From contig JAFBJZ010000781.1 in NCBI GenBank assembly GCA_016785225.1, positions 4,030,001 to 4,094,000 on the forward strand: a stretch of DNA of 64,000 bases, written 5' to 3'. A program made the translations under genes and the position numbers. The stretch's first letter is position 1, and each line of letters starts with the position of its first letter. The notes under the pieces are model-generated. The model had not been told where the DNA came from. It did no database searches and worked only from the letters and a program-made list of their open reading frames with translations. Of this stretch, positions 40,401 to 55,400 are shown piece after piece. The DNA comes from Psettodes erumei. Lineage: Eukaryota > Chordata > Actinopteri > Pleuronectiformes > Psettodidae.

Positions 40401-43400
40401 CTTATTTATGATTAATATTATTTGAAAGATTCTTTGTTAAATCAAGAGCTGCAAATTTGTAGTATTTAGTGGCAAACAGGAAAAAAATACCAGAAACTAT
40501 GCCAATTAATAATTCATACTCTAATCTTCTGTATGCATCCAAGACTGGTTATGGATTGGGATGGGTGATTAGATGATAATGATGATTTTGCGATATAATT
40601 CTCCGAGATGAAAATATAATAAAAGTTTGACGAATGTTGATACAATGTTTTTGTGCATGCAGATCGGGCTCCCAGGTACAGCAGAGTGCATAACAGCTCA
40701 CACCCTGCACAGCTTCACACAGTTTTGCTGTGAAGCAACGGTGCAAGACGCTAAATCTTTTACGTCACTAAGAGAGCAGCTCATTATGAAGCTGTGGTGG
40801 GCTGCTACAGTCACTGTAATTAATTGGAAAACACTGTAGTGATAGACAGTGACCTACTGCGGTTGCAGTCATCATATCAAGGAAAGAGCAATAGCTTTAA
40901 ACTAGAGGATCAGATGACCATTTGTCCCGCACTCGATCAGCAGAGAAATATGTGACACCAAAGAAGCAGTGCTACAACCAGCTCAGAGGAGGAAGAAGTG
41001 TAGGTCACTCAACTTCAGCAACTTGGAGATATTTTGCAAGTGCAAAATCCAACAAAAAACAGACCAGTGTTCAATGTATACTCTGCTACACACGTGCCAT
41101 TAAAAACACGCAATGCCACAAACCTGGTTCACCAGTTAAAACAATATCACCTGGTGTAACACACAGAAAGTAAGAAATTACAGTCTGAATCAAGTGCTGA
41201 CAGTGGACAGGGCACCAGCTCAGTAATGAGTCCGACGACACAGCAGCAAATTATCTTATCAGCATTTTGCAGCACCGTGCCTTGCAACAAGAAAACAAAA
41301 ACGCACAAAGACATCACAAATGCAGTTGCATATTACACTGCAAAAGACACCCTTCCCATCAGCAGCATAGTTTGTGCTGAAAAAGATTTTAATTGTTTCA
41401 CGTGCTCTGCCTCAGATTTATGGAATTTTCTACATGTTTGCCAAGTGTCATTTTCTGACAATAAAAACTAGTTTATGCCTTCAATTAACCATGTAGTTTT
41501 CCCCAAATTTCCCAAAAGTCCAGGTTGTTTATCCTCCACATAACAGATCTGATCAGATATTGTATCCGGGTGGGGGGGGGGGGGGGGGCAATTAAACGTG
41601 AATAGCTGAAAAACAGATTAAAAACAGATTAAATAGATTAAAGACATCCTTTAACAATATGCTGATTATTTAAAAAAACAAAAAAAACAACCAAGCACCA
41701 TTTATATCGCATCTTTGAATATGCAGTACCAAACAACGACCACCAGGGGGATGCCCCATGCCTATGTAATGACAAACTGCAAACTGTTTGCTATAACATA
41801 GACCTCAACATTTTGTAACAGTACAACAACAGTTAACCTGAATTATTAACGAAATGAATATGAACAAATGTTTCGACAAATGTATCCTGCATCTTGCTTC
41901 AGCACTCCACACATGTAGAGAGTGACTGCTGCTAGCATTAACAACGCACTAATCACCTCAAGTGTGATTAATGTAGACTCAGCACATTACAAACAAAGCT
42001 ATGCGACAGTTTAGAAAATACTCACGTTGCATGGAAGCACGTATTAAATTGCTTAACACGTGCTCATTAACTGGCCATAGGGTTGTTCTGCCTCCAAAGG
42101 CTGGTAGCTAATGAATGCGTTGCGGTGACCACACCTGTATGAGACGGTGGAACTGGTGCATTGTGGGAAATGACTATCTCTGAGCGAGGCGTTCAACTGC
42201 ATCGCATGCTGAGGGATTCCAAACGTCTTAGTTTCACATAACTCTTGCTGTTCCTCATTTTGGGCCTTGCCACATCCTGAAGCCAAATCTTACACTTTTG
42301 GAGACCTTGTACCGCACACGCACCCAAGAAAACGTTTTAAACTACTATCTGAGAGAAACACCCAGTGATAGTTCACCACGAAAAGTACCCTGACTGCACA
42401 GACCTGTAAGAGACATGGAGGTAGTGCAGATCACTGTGGATGTACCTCTCTTGTGCTTGCCTTTGCATTAGTGCCACTGAGGCAAGAAAGCTAGATCCAG
42501 CCTAAGGGGATGGTCTTTCTCATCTGTCTTCATCTGCTGAGCAGTAAACGCCTCTTCACTTAAACGGGAGCTCATTACTCACAATGGCAGCCATTTGAAT
42601 CTTTTATCAGAGGGATTTTTAATTGAACATTGGCAAATGTGCTCCAAACAAATGGGCCTGAGAACAAGCCTTAGAGCTGGGTATGTGCGTGTGTCTGCAA
42701 ATGTGTGAGTGAAATATTCACCATGCATGTTAGCGCAGTGTCAAGCCGCCTGGTTCTGAAAGCTGGACACATGAGATACCAGCCCACATGAGAGATGGCA
42801 AGCTGTCTGTGGAAGCTCTGTGTAACTCTGTTTAATTCACTGAAATCATTCACAGTCAGCACTGCAGTGTATATTTTGCATGTGTATAATTTTTTTTAAT
42901 GTACAGTCTTTTTTATCATTCTGTATTTTTAACCTTCAATTAATATTGTTTTGATGTGAATAGTGAATAAGGAAGTGTGACGTTTGAGGTATTAGAAATC
43001 CCAAAGGCAACACCTGCATTGGCTAATATTACTCCTAGCCTGAATAGGCAATGAATCATTTCTCAAATAATCTAAAAATCTTAATTTGATGTGACAGCAT
43101 ATATCTGAAAAAAAAAATATGACATTTTTTGGCTTTTTGGCAATTTGTGAAAAGCTTACAAAGCCTTACCTTATCAATTCCTATCTACTTAATTTAATAA
43201 CTATTATCCTAAATTTAAAGAAATCCCAAACATAGAAAGCAGTAAAATAATTCTTGAGCATAATTTATATAATAAATCAACCATGCCTTTATCTCAATTT
43301 ATCATCCTAAATGTTTCATGTTCATGTTTCAAGATCCTGACCTCAGATGTCATTTATTTTACACATCTTTCTATCTAGGCTTTTATACAGAAATACTAAA

Positions 43401-46400
43401 GTACATGCACATGTTGTACATAAAGTCATCCTTGGTGGAGCAGTTATGACAGATAAGGAGTCAAAGATTTAATCATGCCAACTGTCACTTGCCTGGGGTG
43501 AAACACCAAAGCGTTGCAGATCATGAAAGCGTCAAAGCTTGTTGCTCTTCCTTCTGCTCCTCTTCTTCTCTGGCCTTATTATTCACTGTTTAATTAAATA
43601 TTGTTAGCACTCTAATGTCAAGAGGTCAACTGGCCAACCAAAATATTAAACCAAAAAATTGCATTGTCAAACGCAGAATGTGTTGTGTGCCGTGGGCTGC
43701 TGGTGGCTGCTTATTTTAGTTTTGTTCAGGGACACATGGCATGTGTGTTTGTGTGTGTGTGTGTGTGTAGACACACACTGACAGCGAAAAAAAAAATCCT
43801 GTTTAATTCTATACGCTAATCTTAGAACATCCAGCTGCAGTTTCACTCTCATCCATAGCAAGGATGTTCCTCATACACTGATAGAAAGCTCAGTCTGCTG
43901 ATAAACAGAGGATCTGGTTAGTGATGTAACGCTATTTTCCACTGTAAGAGCAGTGCAGCAGTTGTCTCTGCATTGAATTAATGCTCACAAAGACGAAATG
44001 TATCCTCTTATACCCTTCACAATTGAATGTCCCCACGCTAAGAGTCAAGTCACAAGGAGATGTGATGGGGGTATCCCACTCGAGCTGCCTGCTGCTTCTG
44101 AAAAACCAGCACTGAGTTCTCTGAACTACATTGAAAGACTAAACAAGTCATCCTCCATGGAAATTGTGGCAGATTTTAGTCATGTTTTGGCTCTAATCGC
44201 ACAGTGGGAAGAAAACTGAATATCTTTTCACTGGAACTGCAGCTCACACAGCATTCAGCTGTCAGCTCAGTTAAATGGCTGCATATGGAAACATAACAGG
44301 CATTCAAAAACCTGAGGAGGAGTATTTTGTGTCAGATTAGCACTGGGGGAACCTTGTATTATTACAAACAGATATAGATTGCAATCTCCAGTACACATGC
44401 AAACATATTTAAATCTGCAAGTTTGATCAGTTCAGCTCTGCTAATTCTTAACTGTAACAGAGATTTTTAAGATCATTAACTCCACTTGTGCTTTTCCTGC
44501 TATAACATGTAGAAAACAAAAAGACAGATTCCAGGCAAGGTTTGTTAAAGTTTTCTAAATGAATTTTGGGAGTTAAATCTTATTATTCATCACAACATTC
44601 AGTTAGTTGTCATCTTCGCTGAACGGCTGCTAAATGAAAACATAACGGGCATTAAGAAACCCTAAGAGAACAACAGGTGTCAGCTGCGTGCCGATGGAAC
44701 CTTACATTATGACTAATGATAGTGACTATAATAGTAGACAGTGCAACGTCTAATTAACATGGGAGACAAAATAGATCTTTTAAAAGGAGGTTTTTTTGAC
44801 ATGTTACAGCAGAAGAAACGCAGGTGCAGTTGAAGGTGCCCTTTGGAGTTTTCTTGTAAACAAATAAAAATATCCCTGAGGTCCAACAAAAGTGTTTCCT
44901 TCTTCCTAAATCATTTGCAGAGCATTTTAAATCCTATATTATAATGTACATGTTTACCAACTTACAATGGTCTTCTCCATGTTTTTGCTGGTGCATTTCT
45001 GTGTTTCCCTGCATACACAAAACAAAAAAAATCTCTTTTTTTCCCATGTTTCCTGTCTTGCCATCCCTCTCTGTTTCAGGTATTTTGAGTCCCTGCCATC
45101 CTGTGTGTCCTGCCCTCATATGCTATACGCGTTTTCCTATCAGCGTCCTGGCCTCTGATCATTCAGTCTGTGTGTTTCCCCACTTTACTTTGCCAGATGC
45201 TTTGCCGTCTGTCCTGTCACGTTAGCATTCCACCCGTGCATCTTGTATTCTTGCTATTCCTGCGACTTTTCTTCCTGTTTTTTGACCATAGCCTCTCGCC
45301 TTGCCGACTTGCACTTAGTTTTGATACTGCTGCCTGATAGTTTACAAACCCCTGACTGGATATCAGTCTGTGTTTTTGCCTGCTCCACCAAGTACCGTGC
45401 TAAGGACTTATCCTGCACAAACATGTTTCTCATTTAAGACCTGTCCTTCGCCATCATCCTGTCTCTCTTGAGTCTGCATTTTGTATCCTACTGTTCTCGC
45501 CACTGAGTGTGATACAGCCAGACAAACTGAGTGAAGGATTTCAAACTGATTTTTGTTTGATCTTTGTCATCACATAATTCCTCGAGGACCGCAGCCTGCA
45601 TCCTCCAATTATTCCCGCCTCCTGTCTGTTTTCCAACAGCAAAAACATTTTGTAATATCTATTGGATAATCTCTTGTAATCTCTCTTGGCCTTTCTGTTG
45701 CACACACACACATACATATACACGTGAATGCACACACATACACCCAAATACTGCTGAATAATGAACTGCTCAGTCTCGCTGAGTTCTTTAAGAACCTTCT
45801 GTTCCTAACAAACCATAGCAGCCGTCCCATGCCTTTTTTCTCTCTCTCTCTCCCCAGGAGACTGAGATCAGCACCAGAAGGAAGGAGTGTGAAGCACTTG
45901 AGGCAGAGGTGAAGAAAAAGAATCAAACATGTCAGACTTTGGTAAGTGCTCCAAAAATATACCTTGGCCTCTGAGCGAAAGGATGGAGGCTAAAATTGAT
46001 TTGTACCTGAGAGCTTTGCCTGCTATCATCACACACAAATGTCCCCTGAGAAAATGAGTGGCATTCTTCTGTAATGATAGCTTGGTTTTCAGGCGTTGAT
46101 GACTGAAATTGAAAAATGGGAGCAGTTAACTGCGAACTGAAGTATCTGTGGGTTGGGTCTTGTTTGCTTCGGGAATAAATTAGAGAATAAGAGACACACT
46201 TTGCTTTGGTAATTATATTCTGTGAGTGATCATGTAGAAACACAGAGGAAACGTGGGCTATTATGTGTGCACTGTATGCGTACATTGAAAGTTGCATCCT
46301 CAGCTGTGGCTATATTAGTTTCTTTTGTACACACATACAGGCCTGTGCATGGTTTTTATGCCTCTGCACTGGTGACAGTTGTAGCTGTGTTTGTGGTGTC

Positions 46401-49400
46401 CGCCTGTCATTTGTTGCGCTTCAGTGCGCCATGCTGATGTTAAACTGGCCAGAGATATGAGCAATGTGCACGTAATGACAGTTCAAACACAGCATTACAG
46501 CGTTAAGAGACACGTGTGAAGGGGCCGTGGTGGACTATGGGGACGTGGTGATCACAAGCAGCTGTTTGTGGGCGTAAATGTTGCACAATACTGTGGTCGG
46601 TTTGCATGGCTCATTTTTCGCAGTTACATGTACGTCAACCAGGTCAATCAAGTGGCATCTATGAATAAATTTCTAGGAATTTGAAAAACATGATTACTGT
46701 GGCTATTTAGAGTAAAAAAAAAAAACTAAAGAAGCTCATAGAACAGCAGACGTGGAATATAATTTAGCTAATTTTCTCAAGAACTATACACAAGAACAAT
46801 TTTGTTGTTTACTCCATTACACTGATCTGGCCTCTCCCACTGATCATATGATGACTCCTCAGATTTATTTAATATTCCTACCTTACTAACGGTATATAAA
46901 GTAGTTCCTTCATTCTTTGAATTGACCACACACAAACATGGGTTACAAGAATAATTGTAGAATAATAATGATTCTTTAATCTAAAAATAGTGTATGTCAT
47001 GAAAAAATGTCACAGTATAGCATGGCATTAAAAAGTAAAAAAAAGCCTCATAGTATATTCTATGTCGCAGTGCTTCAAGTTGACAAAAATAAGTGCCAGT
47101 GCTACCCTTATTCACATGAAGCATGCACATGAGCTGGTATAAGCAAAAGTTAACTATTATGAATCTGATAGTGAATAAAAGAGGCTAGGAGATTTTAGTG
47201 ATGTTCACAACATGTATTTGATTCTGAAACATTTACACATTAAATTGTCTAAAAATGCCATTACCAAGCTATGTTTCATATTCTGTTGAATTATGAATGT
47301 AGATTATCCGAAAATGTTTCCATACTACAGTTCATACTACAATAACAAAAAATGTTGATGTGTAGTCTAAGTCATCAGGCCTGCAATAAAGAGCTCCACT
47401 GGGGGCGACTAGAGTCTCAGGAAAATGAAGAAAGGACAGGTTGTGGCATTCTCGAATCGCCTCCTTGGCAATGTTTATAACGAAAAGCTTGGCTGGGCTC
47501 TAGCAGCACTCTTCACTAATGTTTTGGGAAAATGTATTTCCTTAAGTTACTAAAATGCCATTTGATTCAGAAAGCAACCCACGTTATTACTTGTGCCAAG
47601 GCGCAGGTAACAGGCGTTTATCTGTTTGTCTGACTGTCAGCAAGATTACACAAAAACTACTGAGGCAGTTTGCAGAGGGGAGCTTTCTTTCTGGGAGCAG
47701 TTGAATCCAGACTGAGCCGCAGAAACTATGCCATGCTTCTGTGAGAGCTGGAATGTGAAGACACAGAGCTGAAGAGATGCCTTGGTGGAAGTCTACGCTC
47801 TCTGAGCGCTTTCTAGTTGAGAAAAGCCACGCTGCCCATGAGTACGAGCAGCTTAAGGGAAGTGCTGGTATGCAAGAAAAATTCCTAGGACTCAAAAGAC
47901 AAATATGTGGAAGTGGTGGTACTGTGCAATGGTGCATACCGGCCCACTTCAAGCACTGGTCATAGACGATTTGAATTCATTCACTCATGTCCCGAAGCCA
48001 TCCTCTTTAGATGAGTTGCCCCAAATTTACACTCCATTAGGACTGTTTGCTTTGCTGCCCTCCTCTCACGTTCCCTGCCCACAGCAGCACTTCCCTCCTC
48101 ACCCACTGTAAGCCTGCTGAGTCTGGGGGAAGCTACTCAAAGGACAAACTGTCCCCAAATGGCGAGCAGAAATGGCAGACCGGTCTCCACAGACTGCAGC
48201 GGAGCTCTTATCTCTGAGCTCCGAGAACAGAGACACAAACACAGACAAGACCAATGAACACTATTGTGAGGGGACAACGAGTTGACAGTCACGTCACTCC
48301 CTGTTTGGTCCATACTGGCTTACCTCTGTCTCTGCCCTGTTTTTCTCCTTCTCAGGTTAAAGAGTGCACTTACAAAATGAGGTGCAGTGCAGTTGCTCTG
48401 CATTTAACACTGACAGCCCATACAGGAATATACATTGTTTCTCCACAAGTGTTAGAATTCAAACTGGTATTAATGCCATGCCCCCTCACAGGGAGTTCAG
48501 CTGTCATGTATATGAACACAGTCTGACTGAGGGTGTTAGTGACGCTTAACACTGGCATAGCCATCTGGCACCTCCACCCTTCTGACTTTTGGGTGTATAA
48601 CTACAGACCATAGGCAGAGCATGTCTCCACTAGCATTTGAGGTCTGTTACCAAGGCAACAAGCATTAGTTGTGCCACAGTGTCACTTAAATATGTAACGG
48701 TGCTAATCGAACATCAATACTGAGGCAGACAGCAGGCAGACTCCACAATTCCAAGGACTAGACTGTCGAGCTGTGCTCTCAAATTTAGCTCAATAGCCAG
48801 TGTGAAATGCCTGACTCTGTAGTCTGCCTTTGTTTTTTATTCTTTTTTTGCATTTTTGCAGAATGCAGCAAATTCAGATATGCACTAGTCCTATAAATGG
48901 TTTGCAGCCTTCCTTTGTTCTTTATTCTTCTGATATGTTTATTCATGTACACCACAGTGAAGTGTTGAAGAGGAATTCCGTGGTGTTAAAGTGGTTTGCT
49001 GGGCTGTGCTGTACAGTGCAACTTAAATTATATACGATTCAGCTGAACATTTGAATATTTTTGTCAAACTGGAATGGTTTTACCTGATCATGGCTGACTG
49101 TCGTCTACACTGAACAAAAGCAAATTATGCCGCTTCCACAAACCAACTCTAAAGTCAAATGTTTGCTTTGCTCATGTGTTAAATGGCAAAGTTGATTCAT
49201 CTGTCAGGCTTGTCGAAATCAGACACCGAGATCTGGTACATCAATGTGAGTCAGACCGTGTCTGGACAAAAAAACACAAATGCCTCTGCACTGCTTTCAA
49301 ACACAGGAGTAACCCAGGTACCCTGCCCCAGGTCTAATTATATTGCTCCCTAGTCAAATATTCATGAAACTATCCTGGCTTGGCAACAATGAATACACCC

Positions 49401-52400
49401 TGTTTATTACCACAGAATCATGTGCTTTATAATCTTAATAACCTTTTGTCTCTTTTCTCACAAGATAGTATATTTCTAATATTAATTGTATGTTACTGTA
49501 AATAACATCTATGTTGGTCAATTAAGTTCCTTACATCTGTTAAACTTTTTAAACCTTTTATGTCATAGAGGTTTTAACAGGTTATATGTATCCTTTAATA
49601 TATCATTTTGAAATAAAAGTCTCTAAATTGATTAGCCAATAATCAGTTAAATTGAGGTTGTGTACCTTTCAATAGTAAATTAATGTTAATACTGAAACCT
49701 AATTTCAAATTGCAAAACCTCCACTCAGCAGAAAATCTCAGGTTTCCACCAGAATAATGTTGGAAGCAGCTCAATATAGGCCAAAATGTATTCTGCCTCA
49801 AATTCTCCCCATCACTGAGCTTACAGGCTCTCCATAAAAGGAGTCTTGCCATGGGATTATGACGTATACTGATCTCTTTAAAGCGTTAACCCGTTGACAA
49901 TGCAGGACAAAGAAACAGCTGATTCTCTGTGTTCAAGACAATTTGGTTCGCATGACTACGTGTGTGCCATCACATCCAAATTCCAAAAGGATTTTCAAAT
50001 GAGGCTGGCAGTCATGTTAAACCAACAACAAGCTTGAAATTTAAAAGTATTTCAGTCCGCTGTTCGGTATGCTACTGCATACTGTAAAATGTTTGTGTTC
50101 AGTGCCTATTTGTCCTTCAGAATGAACACCTGGAGGCTTAGCTAGCCCACATTAGCTCTGAATTGACGGATCAATGGATATGAATAGGAATGCCAATGCA
50201 ATCGAGTGCTTGTACGGGAAGCATTAAAATTGACTGGACAAAATTGATGCAGGTTGAAATGCCAATTATTTTTCTGGACGTGAGGGAAATGAAATTAATG
50301 AAAAAACAGCAGATCTCAGGTGTGACTTTGGTACTGTCCTCAGGCTGTTTACTTACTTATTGCAGCTTGTCCTTGACAGTATTTCTCCACCACAGTGTGC
50401 ATATGCACACTTTGTTCATTCAGTTCATGTCCATGTCACAATTTACTATCATAATTATTAAAAGATATAGTCAGAAGCAGCAGTAGGGTAAGGGTAAAGT
50501 AGAAAACATTTGTATTTGAGATAGTATGGATATATTACGTGCATTAGAGCGAGATGATGAATGATGTCAAAATCTTCAAGGTAATTCATTGTTTAATTTA
50601 TAAATATAATTTGAGTGGAGGCCAGTATAGCATAATATAATACCGCCAACTTTCCAGTCAATACTGTATAGTATATGCATTAGTTAAAAATGTAATGTTT
50701 GCAAGTTTCTCTTGTTTGTAGTTCTGTTCATTTTCACAATTGTCATGGAGAAATATACCAGTATGTCAGAACATATTCATAGACATGAATGATGCATTGT
50801 GAAGTTATCATTTACTCATTGTAAACACACACACGTTGCACATTTTGACTTGTCGCGGCAGGAAAAGCATAGATATTACAAATAACAATAACCAAGGCTC
50901 TGTTGTATTCAAGTGTCTCACTAAGCAATGACAATGTAACAGTGAGCCAGAATGCCCAATGCTCTAAAACTGAAGCAGCTAGATTAATTCAGCCATCATT
51001 CGTTTTATTAGTTACACTGGTGAATTTCCTACTGTGACATGTCAAAATGACCTCTGTGAAAAAGGCCCATCACTGTGACCAGCGCCTTTTTTTCTGGTGT
51101 GCATTTACCAGGGAACTCTTGCTGATTCTATGCTTTGTGAGCATCTCTGCAGCAGAGAAAATTGCTTAACATTTTCTAGTCTATTAACATGTGTGTACTC
51201 TTGTCTCCATTTCCCCTCAGAAACATCCTTCATAAGTAAAACATAAGGGGGCAGGAGAAAGCACACCATCTCTAGCCATTAAGGAGCACTGTATTTACTG
51301 TAGATGTATCATGCATGAGCCAGTAGGTTTCTGGGCTCTCGACAGGAACAACACTTGGCCTACATGCTGCGGCAGCAGAGGTGAATTGCACATCTCAGAA
51401 AACTCTCCAGTTGACACCACAAATTGCATCTGTGGCACGGCTCAAGACTGTTGATTGAATGTAATTAAGTTTTCCTCCTCTGCAACGAAGGGACTTTTTT
51501 TACTCCCATCAGTACTCACTTGGCAGGAAAGAGTGTGTGTGTGTGTTTGTGGTTAGGAGGGTATCAGAACATGGAAGGATACAATTTTAATGTTTTTACT
51601 TTTATTTCAGTATGTTAAAGACATTGCTATAAATAGTTAATAAAAGTGTATTATTGCTCCACTGTGGTGCTTCAAAATGGCAGATTCTTTTATACATGTT
51701 TTCAAGAATGTACCTGAGAACCTTGAGTGGTCTCCTTATATGAATAATACAAGGGCTATCGCTAACACAACAAGTTTGAGTGCCGTGCTCTGGTCTAATC
51801 ATGTCAAGTTCTTAGGTTCTAAACACTGTTTTCTTTTGTGTCTTTTGTGTAGGAGAATGAGCTTCAAGATTTCCTCCAGGAGAACAAGCACTTGAACCTT
51901 CAGTTGTTCAACAATAGCCACAAGGAATCTGAGTATGAGAAGGTAAGAGGCAAAATGTCCTTATTTTTGAGCTTTTTTACTCTGTATCTGCCTCCTGTCT
52001 CATACGTGTCTTATCAGACTTATAAACACATTTTAGATTAGTGGTGTGGCTCTATTCATGACAATACTAGTGTCATCAGCAATTATTGGGGCGATGAAAT
52101 CGTCATATGAATCGCAGTGACATTCTATGAATTTTCCTCAAGTGCTGCCAAGATTTTTTAACTGACATACCTCAGCAACTACTGGATGGATCGCCAGGGC
52201 ATGTGGTAAAAGCTTTCATATTCCCCTCAGGGCAAACTGTTGTAACTTTAGTGATTGCTTCTGTTTAGTAATTCTTACTACTTTCATTTCTAACCAGATA
52301 CTGAAAAAATAAAGAGATTCTCTCTAGCCTTGGAGGTACTTTGTGTTTGGTAATTAGACTGTGAAGATTATACAGTATATGTTATATATACTGTACATGC

Positions 52401-55400
52401 AGTGGAATATTTAATCAGTCTCTCCTTCCATCTGTTTTGTTTGAAACTCAGTTTTCACTCTACCATCCCATATACTTATTTATTTCTGCTCCTTTCAGGT
52501 AAATGTGTTTTCATTCATGTGCAGCCCGATACTACAGACCATGCCATGTTTTTAGGCCCATGTTAAGTTGGAATTGAGACTAAAATAGGTGCTTACATTA
52601 ACATGTTAGTACATCTGGCCATCAGCACTGTTTCTTCATATACTACAGCCCCCTTGGACTTACATTAACACTATCAGATAGCTTTCTGGGTCATATCATA
52701 ACTGCATTGGATGCTGAATAAATGGAGCTTTAGCTGGAGCTTTCCAGCATATATATGCAAGCAATGAGGCTCCAATTCAATTAATACATCCTCACCTTCC
52801 TTTCAGGCCCAAGACCTCAAAGCTCTTCAGCTCTGATAACACAACGTCAGAGTAGATCAACAAACAAATAGGTAAAAGGCCTCTCTCTCTATGGACAGGA
52901 TGGCAATTTCCTGAAGAAGCTGATTGGCAGGTAGTTGCTGTTGGGGTTGAAGGAGGACGGGATGCTGGTTATTGATGTCTTATCAGGACTGGGATGGCTC
53001 TTGGAGCAGCTATCCTGAACTGTTATCACACTGACGGATATGAGAGCAGCACTCTGTAGGGTAGTGCGGATATTAGCCCTCGCTTACACCCCCATGTTCT
53101 GATCCCTATCATGTCTGAATGGACTAGGAGGGGCTACAAATGGTACCTCCCCATAGCCATAATAGTCTATTGACCTTCTTCTGCTGAATGCAAAACAGTT
53201 AAAGTAATATACTGTAGTTACATAAAGTGGGGTCCAACACAGAAGTGGTCTCTGACTTTTGGACCCAATTGTACACTCCTATCCATGCAGATAGCTTTGA
53301 CTGTATGGAGGTGGGCTGTATGGAGGCAGACTTGCAAGTTTCTGTTTGTGTTTTGCTCTGCTGGTGTTTGTTGAAACACCCTCCGTGAGGAATCATTAGT
53401 CATTCATGGCTGCTCTGAGGAAGGGGCTTTACCACATTACGGCAGGAGGAACCACTCATCTCATTGCTGATTAGTGGCCTTTGAAAAGCTGACAGAAAAA
53501 CAGCACATCTTAGAAAACAACAAAACTGATCTGTGGAAGGCAAATTATGTAGAATGTAGAAATAGTCACATTTTGAAGATATTGTTAATAATAGCAACCT
53601 AGACCTCACTGGTGTGGAACTAAGGTACAGTATTTATAAAATGTGCAATTACTTCATTCAATTGAATGCTTGGTGCTTGTTTGACAATGAAGTATGAATT
53701 ATTTATTAATGTTTTGGTCTGCAGCCATCGGAGTCAGTGAATTATATTACTCTTGCATTATAATAATGTTTAAATTCTTTTATCACAGAAACCAGCCAGC
53801 ACTGAAGTCTGGCCTGTAACAATTTGTGTTTGAAATGCTTGGAATGCTTTGGGTGGCATTAAAGCTTTTTTACTCTTAATACTATAGTGCTTAAATTCAA
53901 AATGGAATAACAGACAACTAGAAATAGCTGAACAATTAAATTCAATCCAAAGCAGAAGCTCTACCTTTGTGAAGTGTAATATATTCAGTAGATGTACACA
54001 GAGGGGCAATTGATTCAACTCTGTATTCACCTTGGAGAGTTTGTGGTGTTAATGGATTGGAATACACTGAATGGTGTTCCTGACAGTTTTCTCCACCCTA
54101 GAAAAAAATGACACAAAGTAAAAATTTCACCTTTTAATAATATAAGACAGCTGACTATATGACTTGTGAATCTACAACCGTAGAACCTATACAACATGTA
54201 GTGATTTTGTGAGACACTGACTCTGTAACATGTTCTCCTCTTTAGTTCCTTGCTTTGAATCAATGGAAATTTTAGCTTTTAGCTTGCTATTTAGCAGAGG
54301 CGTCATTCAGCGACATTGGCTTTTGCCTACCACCGCCCTGCAGTGATCATACTTTTATTGTAGTTTGCAGCTGTGCATTGAATCTAAAGCTCTTGAAATA
54401 TGTTTTTTAATTAACAGTAGGAGCTGATTAGATCATGGTGACGGCACAGATTTTTTGCCGACCTTTATCCTCTGTGGTATTTTTGATCAATGGAGGCAAT
54501 GTTTTGATGGTGGCCTTTTGTTTGTATCTTGTGCATATGCAAAAACAACAAGGGTGACACGAATACACATTCATCCTAACAGTAGTGCACCATAGGAAAG
54601 AGCAATGCTCCTTTAAAATGTGTGGAAGAATGAGTTAGTTAATAAGGATGTAAACAATACAGGTTTAGGTTTTTTGTCACACAACTCCACTTTGCAATGT
54701 ATGAAAATGTTATTAGGTCTCAAGGATGAACAGAGTGTGTTTTTAAAACAAAATCAAACACAAAGAAAACTTTGCTAATTTACAAGAAAACTGCTCAGGC
54801 TTTGTTGTGCTGCAAAAACCCAGGAAGGACACATACACATAAGTCAAAATGTAAAAGCTTGTTTTGAAGAAAAAGGGTGATGTAAATGTGCACAATTTTC
54901 CATTTTCTATGTCTACATGCTCATCTGTTTCATATGGTGACAGCTATATCTGACGTGAACATAGAGGGCAGAGGGTAGGGGGTAGGTAGGGTGGCAGGGC
55001 AACACAGGTAGGCCAGGAAATCCAAAGGTCGGCCTTGTTTACAGGTGAGGTAGAGGAGAACCTAGCTCATATCTGCAAAAACAACCAGTCAAAAATCAGT
55101 TTGGGACAGTGTTGAAACTGAATATAAAAATGCAATTGAGAACTGTTCAAAACTTTAATAAACTGACTATTGCAACGGCACTCTTGATCTGATTTTGCTC
55201 CTTTTTTGTCCTGCCTGCACAGGTGAAGTTTGAGTATGCCCAGCTCAAAGAGGCCCTTGGTGCTGTGACACAGCAGAGAGATTTAGCCCTGTGGGAGAGG
55301 AACCAGCTCCAAGGCAAACTGGAGAACCTAGAGCAGGTGCTCAAGGTGAGGAAGCTGGCTCCAAGGGCAAACCCTATGTGTCAGTTACTAAGTGCATTTC

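Larger units (their letters stand above)
17768..45857 (+). other. rimbp2 intron 2 (28.1 kb)
   Basis: A very long intron with no needed rimbp2 exon. Besides the separately listed repeats, pseudogene candidates and regulatory candidates it holds mostly unique-looking sequence. Several stretches of moderate GC with TAATTA-type sites are scattered in it (about 20420-20590, 22380-22560, 25130-25220, 26210-26340, 33200-33420, 36960-37200) and could be conserved enhancers. The remaining sequence shows nothing I can name. Confidence 0.7.
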
